This document shows positions 1-9,408 of a DNA stretch of 49,980 nt, in pieces. Source of the DNA: Lachnospiraceae bacterium (GTDB lineage Bacteria; Bacillota; Clostridia; Lachnospirales; Lachnospiraceae); contig JAMPGL010000030.1 of assembly GCA_023663945.1 (NCBI GenBank), forward strand, positions 1-49,980, in the 5' to 3' direction. A model generated the notes under the pieces. That model did no database searches, had not been told where the DNA came from, and worked only from the letters and a program-made list of their open reading frames with translations. Every line of letters starts with the position of its first letter. Positions within the stretch are counted from its first letter, which is position 1. The position numbers and the translations under genes were made by a program.

Positions 1-130
1 CCGCCGGCTTAACTTAATGACATTGACCTAGTACTGCTACGCCTTTTAGAGAGCGAGAGCGCGGTGACGTAGAAATAAATCTCCATACAAGCGTCCGTTC
101 ACCCCTCCTTTACCACATTAAACCGAAACC
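1..130. repeat. Nested-palindrome element, copy A (partial, right end)
   Basis: This is the right-hand end of the modular repeat seen whole at 24349-24839 and 29213-29647. It holds the right half of the inner hairpin (CCTAGTACTGCTACGCCTTT near 27-46), the GAGCGAGAGCG stretch, the right arm of the long stem ending CATACAAGCGTCCG (about 84-97), and the terminal TTAAACCGAA (118-127). The left part lies outside the window. The arm sequence differs from the other two copies. Confidence 0.75.
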
Positions 131-345
131 TTGCAAAATCAAACCAATTGTGATAGCATAATTACACACATATCTGGGAGTCTAATATTCTGATAACGTA
201 TCTATGGCTGTTCGCCTATTCGGAAAGAATCCCTTGTATGAGAATTTTAAAGGAGGTCTGTGCCAAATGTAGAAAGCAAATTGAATAAATTTATATCTTT
301 GTGAACCGTCAAATACAGCATATCAGGGATAAACTTCTTTTTTGG
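131..345. other. Gene-free leader before the Rpn-type gene
   Basis: No gene is supported here. A short stretch at 234-257 (CTTGTATGAGAATTTTAAAG) resembles the left arm of the nested-palindrome element plus its AAGGAG follow-on, so it may be a decayed further piece of that repeat. The rest is AT-rich with no convincing structure. Confidence 0.3.
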
Positions 346-374
346 TTGCCAGAGCCGAAAAGCAACGATATAAT
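346..374 (+). promoter_or_regulatory. Sigma-70-type promoter for the Rpn-type gene
   Basis: TTGCCA at 346-351 and TATAAT at 369-374 are separated by 17 bp. This is a near-consensus vegetative promoter about 50 bp before the start codon at 427. Confidence 0.7.
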
Positions 375-426
375 AAAATAAGAAGTTTTCCTTAGAACCA
401 TGCCAATTACATGAAAGGAAAACAAT

Positions 427-1377
427 ATGCAAAAAAATACACATGATTATGACAACGTGTTTAAAACCATGAAAAGTAAACACAAAAGACTTTTTATCTC
501 AGTGATTAACGATATATTCAGCAAAAACTATCCATTAGATACAAAAGTGGAAGTATTACCATCAGACGGATATTTAACCGAAGCCAAAACGTCTGACGAC
601 AGCAAAAAAATAGAGGAACAAGATTCTGATTTTCTGATTAAAATTGAAAGCGAAGTTTATCTTATAGAATGTCAAAGTTACGACGACGGTTCTATGGCAA
701 TCAGAATTGCAGAATATGCATTTATTGTTGCAAGGCAGTTTGCAACATGGGATATTGGTCATGCGGTCATGCCAATGCCAAGGTTTTCGGTAATTTATGT
801 CAAGAAAACAAGCAAAACACCTAAGACAACCGTAATCACCTTTATTTTCCCGGACGGTCAGGTTGTAAATTATGAATCCGAAAATGTGATTTTGGAGCAA
901 TTTACCAAAGAAGCTATTATTGAAAAGCGGTTGTTCCCATACATCCCTTTTTATATTGCAAGATATGAGAAAGATCTTACACAGGGTCAAAATATCGACT
1001 CTGCCATAATAGATTTGACCTATTTTAGAGATGAACTGCTGCGCCTGCATGAAGAAAATGAATTATCTGATGCCGAAATTATAGACCTGATGGGATTTGT
1101 AAATACTATCGTTACACACATTACAAACGGAAATAAAAATGAGGAAAGGCTGGTAAATATTATGGGCGGAACCATCATTGAGACCGAATCCGAAAAGCTG
1201 ATACGTCAGGGATTGCGTCAAGGGATGCGTCAAGGACAAGCGGAAATGATTATTGAATTTGGTCAAGAAGAGGGGCTTGACAGGATGACTATTTTGCAGA
1301 GAATACAGACCAAAACAGGCATGTCCATGGAAGATGCCGAGCTTTGCATGCAAAAATACGGCAGCCCCTCCTTATAA
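427..1377 (+). CDS. Rpn/PD-(D/E)XK nuclease family protein (putative transposase-like)
   Basis: This 316-residue protein belongs by appearance to the Rpn/PDDEXK-transposase family, DNA nucleases linked to recombination and, in E. coli RpnA, to RecA-independent horizontal transfer. The nuclease core is visible at residues 64-85: DSDFLIKI followed by YLIECQSY, giving the D...ExQ form of the PD-(D/E)XK motif. A long helical domain follows. The C-terminus carries the family's typical (R)QG-repeat, RQGLRQGMRQGQ, around residues 260-271. The start is supported by AAAGGAAAAC before ATG and a strong promoter. It is monocistronic and converges with the MATE gene, whose stop is only 8 bp away. Copies of this family are usually multiple per genome; native targets are unknown. 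Confidence 0.82.
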   Translation: MQKNTHDYDNVFKTMKSKHKRLFISVINDIFSKNYPLDTKVEVLPSDGYLTEAKTSDDSKKIEEQDSDFLIKIESEVYLIECQSYDDGSMAIRIAEYAFIVARQFATWDIGHAVMPMPRFSVIYVKKTSKTPKTTVITFIFPDGQVVNYESENVILEQFTKEAIIEKRLFPYIPFYIARYEKDLTQGQNIDSAIIDLTYFRDELLRLHEENELSDAEIIDLMGFVNTIVTHITNGNKNEERLVNIMGGTIIETESEKLIRQGLRQGMRQGQAEMIIEFGQEEGLDRMTILQRIQTKTGMSMEDAELCMQKYGSPSL

Positions 1378-1384
1378 ATGAAGT

Positions 1385-2695
1385 TTACAATTTCTTTTTC
1401 ATATTCACCAAAAGCGGAAGAACCATCACCGCCCATACAACAGGCTCCGAGATAATGACTCCCATATAGCCGATTACCGGCGCAAGCCAAAAGGCTATGA
1501 CCACCTTCCCGGCAAGCTCAATCAAACTGGAAATGAGCGGCGTTTTCTTATCTCCAAAGCCCTGCATACTGTTCCGAAAGATACAGATTAACGCCGGGAG
1601 AAAATAAAACACTCCATTGATTTTTAGATACAAGGATGCCGTGTCGATAATCTCCCTCTCACTGCTGGCGGTGATTAACCGGATAATCTGCGGTGAAAGC
1701 AGATAAATCACCGCAAGCACCGCGCCGCACCATCCGAACGCCAAAAATACCGTATCCCGGATTCCCCTTTTAATCCGCTCATATTCTTCTGCGCCCAAGT
1801 TCTGTCCGCAGTAAGTCGCAAGCGCAGTTCCAAGCACAAAAAATGGCGTCAAAAACAGGGAAGTCGCCTTCCGCGCCGCTGTGTGCGCAACGATTATATT
1901 TGTCCCAAACGTGTTGATACTGGTCTGCAGCGCCAATGACCCAAGAGTCACAAAAGAAATCATAAATCCCATGGAAAGCCCCGTAGGAAGAAGCTGTCTG
2001 TAAATTTTCTTATCCGGCTTCAGCCCTTCCCTGCCCGGCAAAAGCTCCCGGTATTTCTTTCTCATAAAAAGAAAACAGAGAAGAGCCGACAGTGCCTGGG
2101 AAAACACCGTAGCTGCCGCCGCTCCGGAAACGCCCATGTTAAGATGCAGGATACAGATATAATCCAGCACAATGTTCATCACATTAGAAATCACCAAAAA
2201 AAGTAACGGTGTAAAGGAGTCCCCGACAGCCCGCAGAACAGCCGCACAGATATTGTACAGAGCAGTCGCCGCCAGCCCTGCAAGGATAATACGGATATAA
2301 GACGACGCCTCCTCCCAAAGCGGAGCGGATACGTTCAGCATCCTCAAAATCTGCGGTAAAAACAACAGGGATACAATACTGATGATTCCTGCCGCCATCA
2401 CGCCCAGAAGCGCCGTTCCGCCGATAGCCTTTTTCAGCTTCGCTTCATCCTTTGCCCCGTAAAATGTAGAAATCAGTATGCCGAATCCGGCGATAATTCC
2501 GTTTAAAAACTCAATCAGCATATCGCTCAGCGAGGTAGTCGCCCCTACCGCCGCAAGAGACGCCTCCCCCAGGGTGCTTCCAATAATCCTTGTATCAATC
2601 AGGCTGTAACCTAACTGAAACATCTGCCCGATATAAAGCGGAAGCGCAAACAGCAAAATCACGCACAGCGGTTTTCCTTCCGTTAAATTTTTCAC
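1385..2695 (-). CDS. MATE family efflux transporter
   Basis: A 436-residue polytopic membrane protein with about 12 hydrophobic segments and two related MatE halves. MATE proteins export drugs or metabolites in exchange for Na+ or H+. The first helix region (YIGQMFQLGYSLIDTRIIG) and the mid-protein repeat are typical of the family. The start is GTG with a GGGGG-rich binding site; no better ATG exists. It is the last gene of a leftward operon: regulator (3374-4093), kinase (2705-3373) and this exporter, with 9 bp or less between genes. The two-component pair therefore probably controls this exporter, though the substrate cannot be read from sequence. Confidence 0.88.
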   Translation of the reverse strand: MKNLTEGKPLCVILLFALPLYIGQMFQLGYSLIDTRIIGSTLGEASLAAVGATTSLSDMLIEFLNGIIAGFGILISTFYGAKDEAKLKKAIGGTALLGVMAAGIISIVSLLFLPQILRMLNVSAPLWEEASSYIRIILAGLAATALYNICAAVLRAVGDSFTPLLFLVISNVMNIVLDYICILHLNMGVSGAAAATVFSQALSALLCFLFMRKKYRELLPGREGLKPDKKIYRQLLPTGLSMGFMISFVTLGSLALQTSINTFGTNIIVAHTAARKATSLFLTPFFVLGTALATYCGQNLGAEEYERIKRGIRDTVFLAFGWCGAVLAVIYLLSPQIIRLITASSEREIIDTASLYLKINGVFYFLPALICIFRNSMQGFGDKKTPLISSLIELAGKVVIAFWLAPVIGYMGVIISEPVVWAVMVLPLLVNMKKKL

Positions 2696-2704
2696 AGTAT
2701 CCCC

Positions 2705-3373
2705 CTATCTGTACAGCACCAATGTGACGCCGAACATTTCTTTTTCCTTTTTGTATAAAATAATTGCCCCGTATTTCTTTGCCGCCATCTTAACATTTTG
2801 ACTGCCTATCCCATGCTCCTCCTTATCCACTTTTGCCGTGGGAACCTCCCCTTCCATATCGGGAATCTCTCCGCAATAACTGTTTTTGATATTAATGATT
2901 GTGCCGTATGCCACGTCTTCAATCTTGACGATAATATCCCTTTTTCCCTCCACCTTTTCACAGGCTTCAATGGCGTTGTCGATCAGATTTGCCAAAATCA
3001 CGCACCAATCCCTGTCATTGATAAAGGAATCCTTCAAATCGCTTGTCCTGACCTGCACCTTGATCCCCCGGCTTTTGGCAAGATTAATCTTTTCATTCAT
3101 AAGCGCGTTGACAATCACATTGTCGGACTGCATCCACGGCTTGGATTCCAGCTCCGAATTTCGGAGCTCCCGGATGTATACAAGGGCTTTTTCCGACAGC
3201 CCATATTTCAGCAGGCCTTCTATGATCAAAAGATGATTCTTAATGTCATGAAGCAGCCTGCTCTTTTCCCTGCTGAGCGCTACAATCCGCTTATAATCCT
3301 GTTCCAGCAGTCTCCACCGCTCCTCCTCAAGGGCTTTTTCCTCCCTGCTTTTGCTCCTTCGCAACCCTTTCAT
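2705..3373 (-). CDS. GHKL-type sensor histidine kinase lacking a membrane sensor
   Basis: This 222-residue kinase has the AgrC/CitA-like catalytic core: the phospho-acceptor box LLHDIKNHL (about 40-48), the N box LANLIDNAIEAC (about 127-138) and the G box HGIGSQNVK (about 187-195). It has no transmembrane or sensor domain. The N-terminus is instead a short charged helix, MKGLRRSKSREEKALEEER, that could form a coiled coil. AgrC-type kinases normally have about 200 residues of membrane segments first, so this protein is cytoplasmic or depends on a partner. It starts immediately after the regulator's stop codon and is followed 9 bp later by the MATE gene. The phosphotransfer partner is almost certainly the LytTR regulator upstream. 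Confidence 0.85.
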   Translation of the reverse strand: MKGLRRSKSREEKALEEERWRLLEQDYKRIVALSREKSRLLHDIKNHLLIIEGLLKYGLSEKALVYIRELRNSELESKPWMQSDNVIVNALMNEKINLAKSRGIKVQVRTSDLKDSFINDRDWCVILANLIDNAIEACEKVEGKRDIIVKIEDVAYGTIINIKNSYCGEIPDMEGEVPTAKVDKEEHGIGSQNVKMAAKKYGAIILYKKEKEMFGVTLVLYR

Positions 3374-4093
3374 CTAAAAATTCTCCATCCAATATTCCTG
3401 TATTCTTTTCTTTAACTCCTTCATGTGCGTCCGTCCCACCGGAATATTCGTGCCGTCTGACAGCTCCACATTTCTGGAACAGACTCTTTTGATATGGTTT
3501 AAATTAATCACATATCCTCTTTCTGCCAAAATAAATTCCTTCGAGCCCAGCTTGTCCAAAACATCCTTTAATGCCTTTCTCTCCTGCGCCTCCCCGCTGG
3601 TGAGAACAAATTTGGAATAAGGTCCTCTTTTATAAATATAGATAATTTCGCTGTGATTCATTTTTTCCAGCCGGGAATGGGTCTCTATAATATAAACTTT
3701 TTTGGCAGTCACGTCGATTTCCTTCAGCAGGCGTTTCACCAGACTTCCGGCTTCCTCCTCCGCCTTGTCCTTGACCAGATAGTCAAACGCCTTTACCTCG
3801 TATCCGGCGCGGATAAATTCCGCGTATGCCGTGAGAAAAACAAGAATCTCCTGCCCGTTCCGCTCTCGTATCCTTTTTGCCAGTTCCATGCCGCTCATTC
3901 CCGGCATTTCAATGTCCAAAAAGCATATGTCATATGCCTTCTCCGGCGCGGCGCATTCAAAACTCAGGGCATCCTTGTAAACCTGCACCTCGCACTGCAC
4001 CCCGGCTGTCCGAAATTCCCGGGTCAAAATCTGCCCGAAACCTTCTATAAATTCCTGATTGTCATCAATAAGCGCTATCTTAATCTCTCTCAT
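3374..4093 (-). CDS. LytTR family response regulator
   Basis: A 239-residue AgrA/LytR-type regulator. Receiver domain residues 4-125: acidic pair DD (10-11), phospho-acceptor D60 in CFLDIEMPG, then FLTAY and VKAFDYLVKDK (the conserved Thr and Lys). The LytTR DNA-binding domain spans about 130-239 (IIYIYKRGPYSKFV, ERGYVINLNHIKRV). LytTR domains bind paired direct repeats near promoters. It is the first gene of the operon with the soluble kinase and MATE exporter. A TATACT hexamer lies a few bases upstream of the start, with only a weak -35 match, so expression may be activated. Confidence 0.9.
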   Translation of the reverse strand: MREIKIALIDDNQEFIEGFGQILTREFRTAGVQCEVQVYKDALSFECAAPEKAYDICFLDIEMPGMSGMELAKRIRERNGQEILVFLTAYAEFIRAGYEVKAFDYLVKDKAEEEAGSLVKRLLKEIDVTAKKVYIIETHSRLEKMNHSEIIYIYKRGPYSKFVLTSGEAQERKALKDVLDKLGSKEFILAERGYVINLNHIKRVCSRNVELSDGTNIPVGRTHMKELKKRIQEYWMENF

Positions 4094-4175
4094 GCTTTCA
4101 AGTATACCACAGAAGAATTGGTTTGTCTGAGCTTGTCTGCCAAAGGCTTGTTTTTGTCAGCTAATTGTTACACTG

Positions 4176-4220
4176 AAAAAACAAGCAGTGGAAATTTGTG
4201 TAAATGCAATTTCCACTGCT
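4176..4220 (-). terminator. Rho-independent terminator after the DUF4143 ATPase
   Basis: A 13-bp perfect stem (AGCAGTGGAAATT with its complement, 4184-4220) with an 11-base loop is followed on the minus strand by TTGTTTTTT. It lies 22 bp past the stop codon of the 4242-5468 gene and separates it from the kinase/MATE operon. Confidence 0.82.
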
Positions 4221-4241
4221 CATTCTATCTTTCCAATGATT

Positions 4242-5468
4242 TTACAAATAGCTCACAGGAATCACCCGGTCATCCCCTTTAAGCGTAACAAGCCGGTCAT
4301 AGAGACAAATTACGCCTCCCGGTCCGCGCTGCACTCCGGGAATCTTATCTATCAATCCAAAAGCCTCCACATCCCTTCTTTGAGGATCTGCATGTTTCTT
4401 CATTTCCAGCGGATATAAAACACCGCCCTCCTCTATCAGAAGATCAATCTCGTTCCTGTCCTTGTCTCTATAAAAATAAATTGGAGGCTCAACTACCCCT
4501 CTGTTATAATAACTCTTAATAATTTCTGAAACTACAAAACTCTCAAAAAACGCCCCCGCCATAGCTCCGTTCTTTAACACATCAACCGTATTCCACTTTG
4601 TCAGGTACGCCGCAAGCCCCGTATCCAAAAAATATAATTTGGGTGTCTTTACCGTCCGTTTCGTAATATTATTAAAGTACGGCTTCAGCAGATAAACGAT
4701 GTTAGATGCGACCAAAGCAGAAAGCCAGCGTTCCGCCGTCGGCTGGCTAATCCCCACATCCCGCGCAAGTGATGCCAGATTAACAAGCTGTCCCGTCGAT
4801 GCGGCCGCCGCAGTCATAAACCGGGTAAACTTAACTGCATCCCCAATTTCTGACAAGTCCCTTACATCCCGCTCGATATAAGTACGCACATATGCGCCAT
4901 AAAACATCTGCCAGTCATAATCCGGATTTTCACAAAGCTCCGGCATCATCCCTCTATGGATTGCTTCCCAGACGGCATCATAAGAAATCTCTGCAAGCTG
5001 TTTCCTTCGCTGTTTAAAATAATCATCAACCGGGATAAATGATGTTTTGTCGTCAATTCCATGCTTTTCACGCAGGGAAAACCCCAGCAGAGTCACAAGC
5101 CCTATCCGTCCGGAAAGAGATTCGCTGACTCCCTTCATCATCTGAAACTGCTGTGAACCGCATAGATAAAACTGCCCTTTTTGATGTTCACGGTCAATAA
5201 ACATTTTAATCTGCGGAAATAATTCCGGCGCCTTTTGAACCTCGTCAACAAAAACCGGAGGCGGATAATCCTTAAAAAAAGTGCTGCTCTCCTCCTGCGC
5301 ATTAGCCCTGACGAGCATATCATCAAGCGTAACATAATTGATGCCCTTAGTTAACTCTCGAAGCATTGTCGTCTTTCCAACCTGACGCGGTCCGGCAACC
5401 AACACTGCTCCAAACATTTCGGAAAGCTTTTCTACTGCTTCCTCCGCATGTCTTTTGATATATCGCAC
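4242..5468 (-). CDS. AAA ATPase with DUF4143 domain
   Basis: A 408-residue member of the AAA_14/DUF4143 family, common and often multicopy in gut Firmicutes, with no established cellular role. Walker A is GPRQVGKTT (26-34) and Walker B is VFVDEVQKAP (about 73-82). The middle has a winged-helix-like stretch (VGISQPTAERWLSAL), and the C-terminal DUF4143 part carries a PD-(D/E)XK-like block (YFYRDKDRNEIDLLIEEGGVLYPLEMK is split here: RNEIDLLIEE then YPLEMK). The start is GTG with AGGAG some 11 bases upstream. It is monocistronic: its own promoter at 5510-5539 and a strong terminator at 4176-4220. A distant relative lies at 15797-17032. Confidence 0.83.
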   Translation of the reverse strand: MRYIKRHAEEAVEKLSEMFGAVLVAGPRQVGKTTMLRELTKGINYVTLDDMLVRANAQEESSTFFKDYPPPVFVDEVQKAPELFPQIKMFIDREHQKGQFYLCGSQQFQMMKGVSESLSGRIGLVTLLGFSLREKHGIDDKTSFIPVDDYFKQRRKQLAEISYDAVWEAIHRGMMPELCENPDYDWQMFYGAYVRTYIERDVRDLSEIGDAVKFTRFMTAAAASTGQLVNLASLARDVGISQPTAERWLSALVASNIVYLLKPYFNNITKRTVKTPKLYFLDTGLAAYLTKWNTVDVLKNGAMAGAFFESFVVSEIIKSYYNRGVVEPPIYFYRDKDRNEIDLLIEEGGVLYPLEMKKHADPQRRDVEAFGLIDKIPGVQRGPGGVICLYDRLVTLKGDDRVIPVSYL

Positions 5469-5509
5469 TATCGCAGATGCTCCTTTCGACTAATTTAATA
5501 TTTGATATT

Positions 5510-5539
5510 ATTATAGCCGAAAATATTCTGTTGAGTCAA
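5510..5539 (-). promoter_or_regulatory. Sigma-70-type promoter for the DUF4143 ATPase
   Basis: On the minus strand TTGACT (5534-5539) and TATAAT (5510-5515) are spaced 18 bp. The start codon is about 42 bp further on. Confidence 0.7.
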
Positions 5540-5667
5540 TACTCAGTATTTTTCTGAAAGCAATCCCCTAATTCCCAATCCTCAACTACTCGCACTGACA
5601 TACTTTTTGCTTGCAAATCTCCACGCAACACCAGGCAGTATCAAAAACACAATGCCATTCCTTCCCG

Positions 5668-7503
5668 TTAAAAATACTGGCTCGCCTGCATCTTCCACAT
5701 TTTCGCATACCTGCCCTCTGCCTTCAACAGTTCATCATGGGTTCCCTGTTCTACAATCTGCCCGTTTTCCATCAGAATAATCCTGTCTGCCAGCCGGGTG
5801 GTGGACAGCCTGTGCGAAATGAAAACCACTGTCCTATGCTCCGTCATTTCCAGCATTGCGTGATTTAACTGATATTCTGCAATCGGATCAAGGGCGCTGG
5901 ACGGCTCATCCAAAATAATCAGCCCGGAATCTTTATAAAATACCCTGCTGATGGCAAGCTTCTGGCTTTCCCCGCCGGAGAGATTTACTCCCTTTTCATT
6001 GAACTCGGTTGTCATCATGGTTTCCATTCCCTCCGGAAGCGTCTTGAGACGGTCTCCCAGCCCGCCGCGCGCCAATGCCTGTTCGATTGCCGCATCATCT
6101 ATCTTTGAATCCGCCGCATCATCCATCAACACATTTTCCCTCACGGAACCGGCAAAAATCTTAAAATCCTGAAATACGGTTCCAATTGATTTGCGATAAC
6201 TTGGCAGATCATAATCCCGAATGTCTGTGCCGTCTGTCAGAATCCGTCCGGAAACCGGATCATAAAGCCTCATAAGCAGTTTCATCATAGTTGTTTTGCC
6301 CGCGCCGTTATAACCTACTATCGCCAGCTTTTCGCCGGGCTGAATCGTAAAGGATACGCCCTTTAAAATCTGCGGGCTTTCCGCTCCGTCCTTCCCATAT
6401 CCAAAACAGACATTCTGAAATTCTACCCCTGCGGCTTTTCCCATCTCCGGCATCATCTGCCCGCCTGCAAGCTCGGATTCCATCGCCAGAAAATCCCGTA
6501 TCTTTTGAACATATAAGCTGGTTTCGCAGGCATAAGGGTATACATCCGTAAAAATGCTCATGCTCCGCTTTAAGCTTCCAAAGGAATTATATAAAATCGC
6601 CACGCTGCTGTAAGACAGCGCTCCCATAACCGCGGAACGAAAAACCAGATAACCGATATAAACCACGTCACTGATAAAGCCATTGCTTACATACCTGCGC
6701 AGAAAGCTGATCCGAAACCGCTTTCCGGCATGTTTTTTATCTATTTGATACAGCTCTTCACTACAGCGCTCAAAATCCCGATATAAGATTTCCGCCATCT
6801 CCGGGTTTAACCGCAGTTCCTTTGCGTAATCCTGCATATAAAAGACTCTCTTGACGTAATCCCTCTTCCTCTCCAAGGGATTTCTTGCAATCCGAAGCTG
6901 AAAAGTCAGCCGGTTATAAATCTGGTTAAAACCAAATGCCATCAGAAATGCCGCCACCGCAAACAAAATGGAAGCCTTGTCCTTATAAAAGAAATAAACT
7001 CCGGTGGTCAAAAACACCGCAATCCCGGAAAAAGTATTCTGCAAAAATGTTATACAGCGGTCAATCTGCTTATCCGCCTCCGCCATAACCAAAACCAGCT
7101 GATTATAGTACTCAGGGTCGTCATAACACCGCAGATCCATCTCTGACGCCTTTTTATAAAGCGCCTCCTTGACCTTTTGGCGCACCTTGGGAAGATTCTT
7201 TGCTCCAATATGATTTGCCACCCACGCGGAAAAAACCATTTCCAAGGTTACAAAAAGAGCCAGCCCAAGCACAAACACTGCAACCCTCCGGAAAGGATAA
7301 TGATATTCCGCCGCCTCTAAGACATAGCCGATTCCATAGGTATGCTCCAAAAAAATAGATAACTGGTTTCTGACTGCGTCCAAAACCATTAAAATAACAT
7401 AAGACGGCGAAGCCTGAATGCACAGCCGGATTAAAAAAAGATTGTTTGACCAGACCTGCCCTGCCGTGTGCCTTGTGGCATTGTTGCTTTTTCTCTCTCT
7501 CAT
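5668..7503 (-). CDS. ABC transporter permease/ATPase half-transporter (subunit 2 of pair)
   Basis: A 611-residue type IV ABC exporter half: a membrane domain of about six helices (25-340) and a nucleotide-binding domain with Walker A GYNGAGKTT (397-405), Q-loop FQD, signature LSGGE (508-512), Walker B LIILDEPSSALDP (528-540) and the H-loop ISHR. Its ATG overlaps the TGA of the equal-length gene 7500-9335 by four bases, so the two are translationally coupled and probably form a heterodimer. Both ATP sites look canonical. Neighbours upstream are a second ABC-2 type exporter, so the whole block appears dedicated to export of an unknown compound. No biosynthetic enzyme is visible next to it. Confidence 0.88.
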   Translation of the reverse strand: MRERKSNNATRHTAGQVWSNNLFLIRLCIQASPSYVILMVLDAVRNQLSIFLEHTYGIGYVLEAAEYHYPFRRVAVFVLGLALFVTLEMVFSAWVANHIGAKNLPKVRQKVKEALYKKASEMDLRCYDDPEYYNQLVLVMAEADKQIDRCITFLQNTFSGIAVFLTTGVYFFYKDKASILFAVAAFLMAFGFNQIYNRLTFQLRIARNPLERKRDYVKRVFYMQDYAKELRLNPEMAEILYRDFERCSEELYQIDKKHAGKRFRISFLRRYVSNGFISDVVYIGYLVFRSAVMGALSYSSVAILYNSFGSLKRSMSIFTDVYPYACETSLYVQKIRDFLAMESELAGGQMMPEMGKAAGVEFQNVCFGYGKDGAESPQILKGVSFTIQPGEKLAIVGYNGAGKTTMMKLLMRLYDPVSGRILTDGTDIRDYDLPSYRKSIGTVFQDFKIFAGSVRENVLMDDAADSKIDDAAIEQALARGGLGDRLKTLPEGMETMMTTEFNEKGVNLSGGESQKLAISRVFYKDSGLIILDEPSSALDPIAEYQLNHAMLEMTEHRTVVFISHRLSTTRLADRIILMENGQIVEQGTHDELLKAEGRYAKMWKMQASQYF

Positions 7504-9335
7504 AATGCCATCCCCTCCACAGAATCTACCGCAAGATAATTCATTGCCTGCTTTTGATACATCTCAGCGTAACTGCCTTGTAATTCCATCAGCTCTCTGT
7601 GATTTCCTCTCTCTATGATCCTTCCCCGTTCCAGCATCAGAACACAGTCTGCCTTTTTTACCGAAGACAGCCTATGAGAGATAAAAATCATGGCATTCTG
7701 CTTTCCATCCTCCATCATGCTCTGAAAAAGCTCATACTCCGCAATCGGGTCAAGAGCGCTGGAAGGTTCGTCAAAAATCTTTACAGGGCATTTACGGTAA
7801 AAAGCTCTTGCTACCGCCACCTTCTGGCTTTCTCCGCCGGACAGCACCACACCGTCCTCGTCAAACTCCTTCGTCATCATCGTGTGGATTCCATGCGGGA
7901 GCTGCTGTATCCGCTGATAAACTCCTGCCTTGGTCAATGCCTCTATCACGCGCGCCTCCTCTTCCGGCGTCCCCTCATCTCCCATTAAAATATTGTCCCT
8001 GACCGTCATCCCAAAAAGACACACATCCTGAAACGCCGCGGCAAAAAGCTTCCGATACGAACGCAGATTGTATTTGCGGATGTCCACTCCATTCAAGCGG
8101 ATCACGCCCTTCGTGGGATCGTAGAGCCGGAGCATCAGCTTAATAATAGTGCTTTTGCCCGCTCCATTATGACCGACCAACGCCGTAACCTCTCCTTTGC
8201 GGATGGTAAAGCAAAGATCGTGAATCGTTTCCTCCTGCTGGTAAGCAAAACTCACATGGTCAAATTCCAGACTTTCAAATTCCGCATCCGCCATCATCCC
8301 GTCCTGATCCTCCGGAATTTCTTCTTTATATTCCAAAAAGGTACGAAGATTGCTGATGAACATCCCGTTCTTTACCATATTCATAATATTGTCAAACAAG
8401 CCGATCAAAATCCATGTGGCGGACACCATCAGGCTGGTCATAACCGTCAGTTCTGCCAGAGATATTCTTTTGGTCACAATATTTTCATATATGGCATAAA
8501 AAAGTACGCCCTCAAAAATGACCGTAAAAGTAAACTCATTTTTTAAAAATTCCATAAGCGCCGTTTTGAACGCATATTTATCCGCTAAGTCCATACTGCC
8601 CTTTACGGCATCCCGGTATTGTCTTGTAAGAAGCCGGAATACATTGGAAAGCCGGATTTCCTTCGCATAATCCACCAGATACATAATCCGGTTCACATAG
8701 TTGATCACCTTATCATTGGGAACATTCTCCTGATACCTCTCCACCAGGAGCCTGTTCCATGCCGCTCCAAATAAAAAATTCCCCACCAGAGGAGAAATAA
8801 TAAACAATACCGAAAGCGGCGCAATCTCAACCATCGAATAAAAGACCACCGCCACTGCCACAATACCGGTCAATATCCCCCAGAAGCTGTCTATAATCGC
8901 GGAAACCTTGGTTCCCGCATCGTCAATTGCCATCGTATATTTATTATAAAAGTCAGCGTTCTCATAACACCGCAGTTCTACATTCCTTGCCTTACGGTAA
9001 AGCCTCAAATATACGCCGTGATAAATCCGGGTGTCCGTCAGCGGCACAATTACATTTTCCATATAATCCCGGTATAAATTGATTGCAAAAAAAAGAACGC
9101 CGCAGAGCAATATAAAAAGGAAAATGCTCTCTGCATCTTTTCCTGTATCCAGCGCGTTCACAATATATTTTAAAAAGTATGCGCTGAAAAAAATCCACTC
9201 AAAATAATAAAATACTTTTGTGATAAATGCATGTATAACGCGAGACTTGGAAATTTCATTTCCAAGCCTCATGACATAAATATTATTGCGAACCGCCTGT
9301 CCAAAACTGATTTTATCTTTTGACTGCGTCTTCAT
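7500..9335 (-). CDS. ABC transporter permease/ATPase half-transporter (subunit 1 of pair)
   Basis: A 611-residue ABC exporter half, homologous to its downstream neighbour. The membrane domain spans about 35-330. The nucleotide-binding domain has Walker A GHNGAGKST (388-396), Q-loop FQD, signature LSGGE, Walker B VKIFDEPSSALDP and H-loop ISHR. Note FDEP in Walker B against LDEP in the partner; otherwise all catalytic residues are present. The start is supported by GGAGG seven bases upstream. It follows the 51-codon ORF (9409-9564) by about 75 bp without a visible terminator, so it is probably part of the long export operon beginning at 12240. Substrate is unknown. Confidence 0.88.
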   Translation of the reverse strand: MKTQSKDKISFGQAVRNNIYVMRLGNEISKSRVIHAFITKVFYYFEWIFFSAYFLKYIVNALDTGKDAESIFLFILLCGVLFFAINLYRDYMENVIVPLTDTRIYHGVYLRLYRKARNVELRCYENADFYNKYTMAIDDAGTKVSAIIDSFWGILTGIVAVAVVFYSMVEIAPLSVLFIISPLVGNFLFGAAWNRLLVERYQENVPNDKVINYVNRIMYLVDYAKEIRLSNVFRLLTRQYRDAVKGSMDLADKYAFKTALMEFLKNEFTFTVIFEGVLFYAIYENIVTKRISLAELTVMTSLMVSATWILIGLFDNIMNMVKNGMFISNLRTFLEYKEEIPEDQDGMMADAEFESLEFDHVSFAYQQEETIHDLCFTIRKGEVTALVGHNGAGKSTIIKLMLRLYDPTKGVIRLNGVDIRKYNLRSYRKLFAAAFQDVCLFGMTVRDNILMGDEGTPEEEARVIEALTKAGVYQRIQQLPHGIHTMMTKEFDEDGVVLSGGESQKVAVARAFYRKCPVKIFDEPSSALDPIAEYELFQSMMEDGKQNAMIFISHRLSSVKKADCVLMLERGRIIERGNHRELMELQGSYAEMYQKQAMNYLAVDSVEGMAL

Positions 9336-9408
9336 GTCTGTTCCTCCATGGCTTTGTTGCTATTTATTTTCATTTTACACTAAAAAACCACGATATGGAA
9401 GAAAATAT

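Noticed and set aside
3653-4282. 209-codon open frame on the plus strand
   Set aside because: It lies wholly opposite the LytTR regulator gene, has no ribosome site, and its translation shows no family features; the minus-strand frame has all receiver and LytTR motifs.
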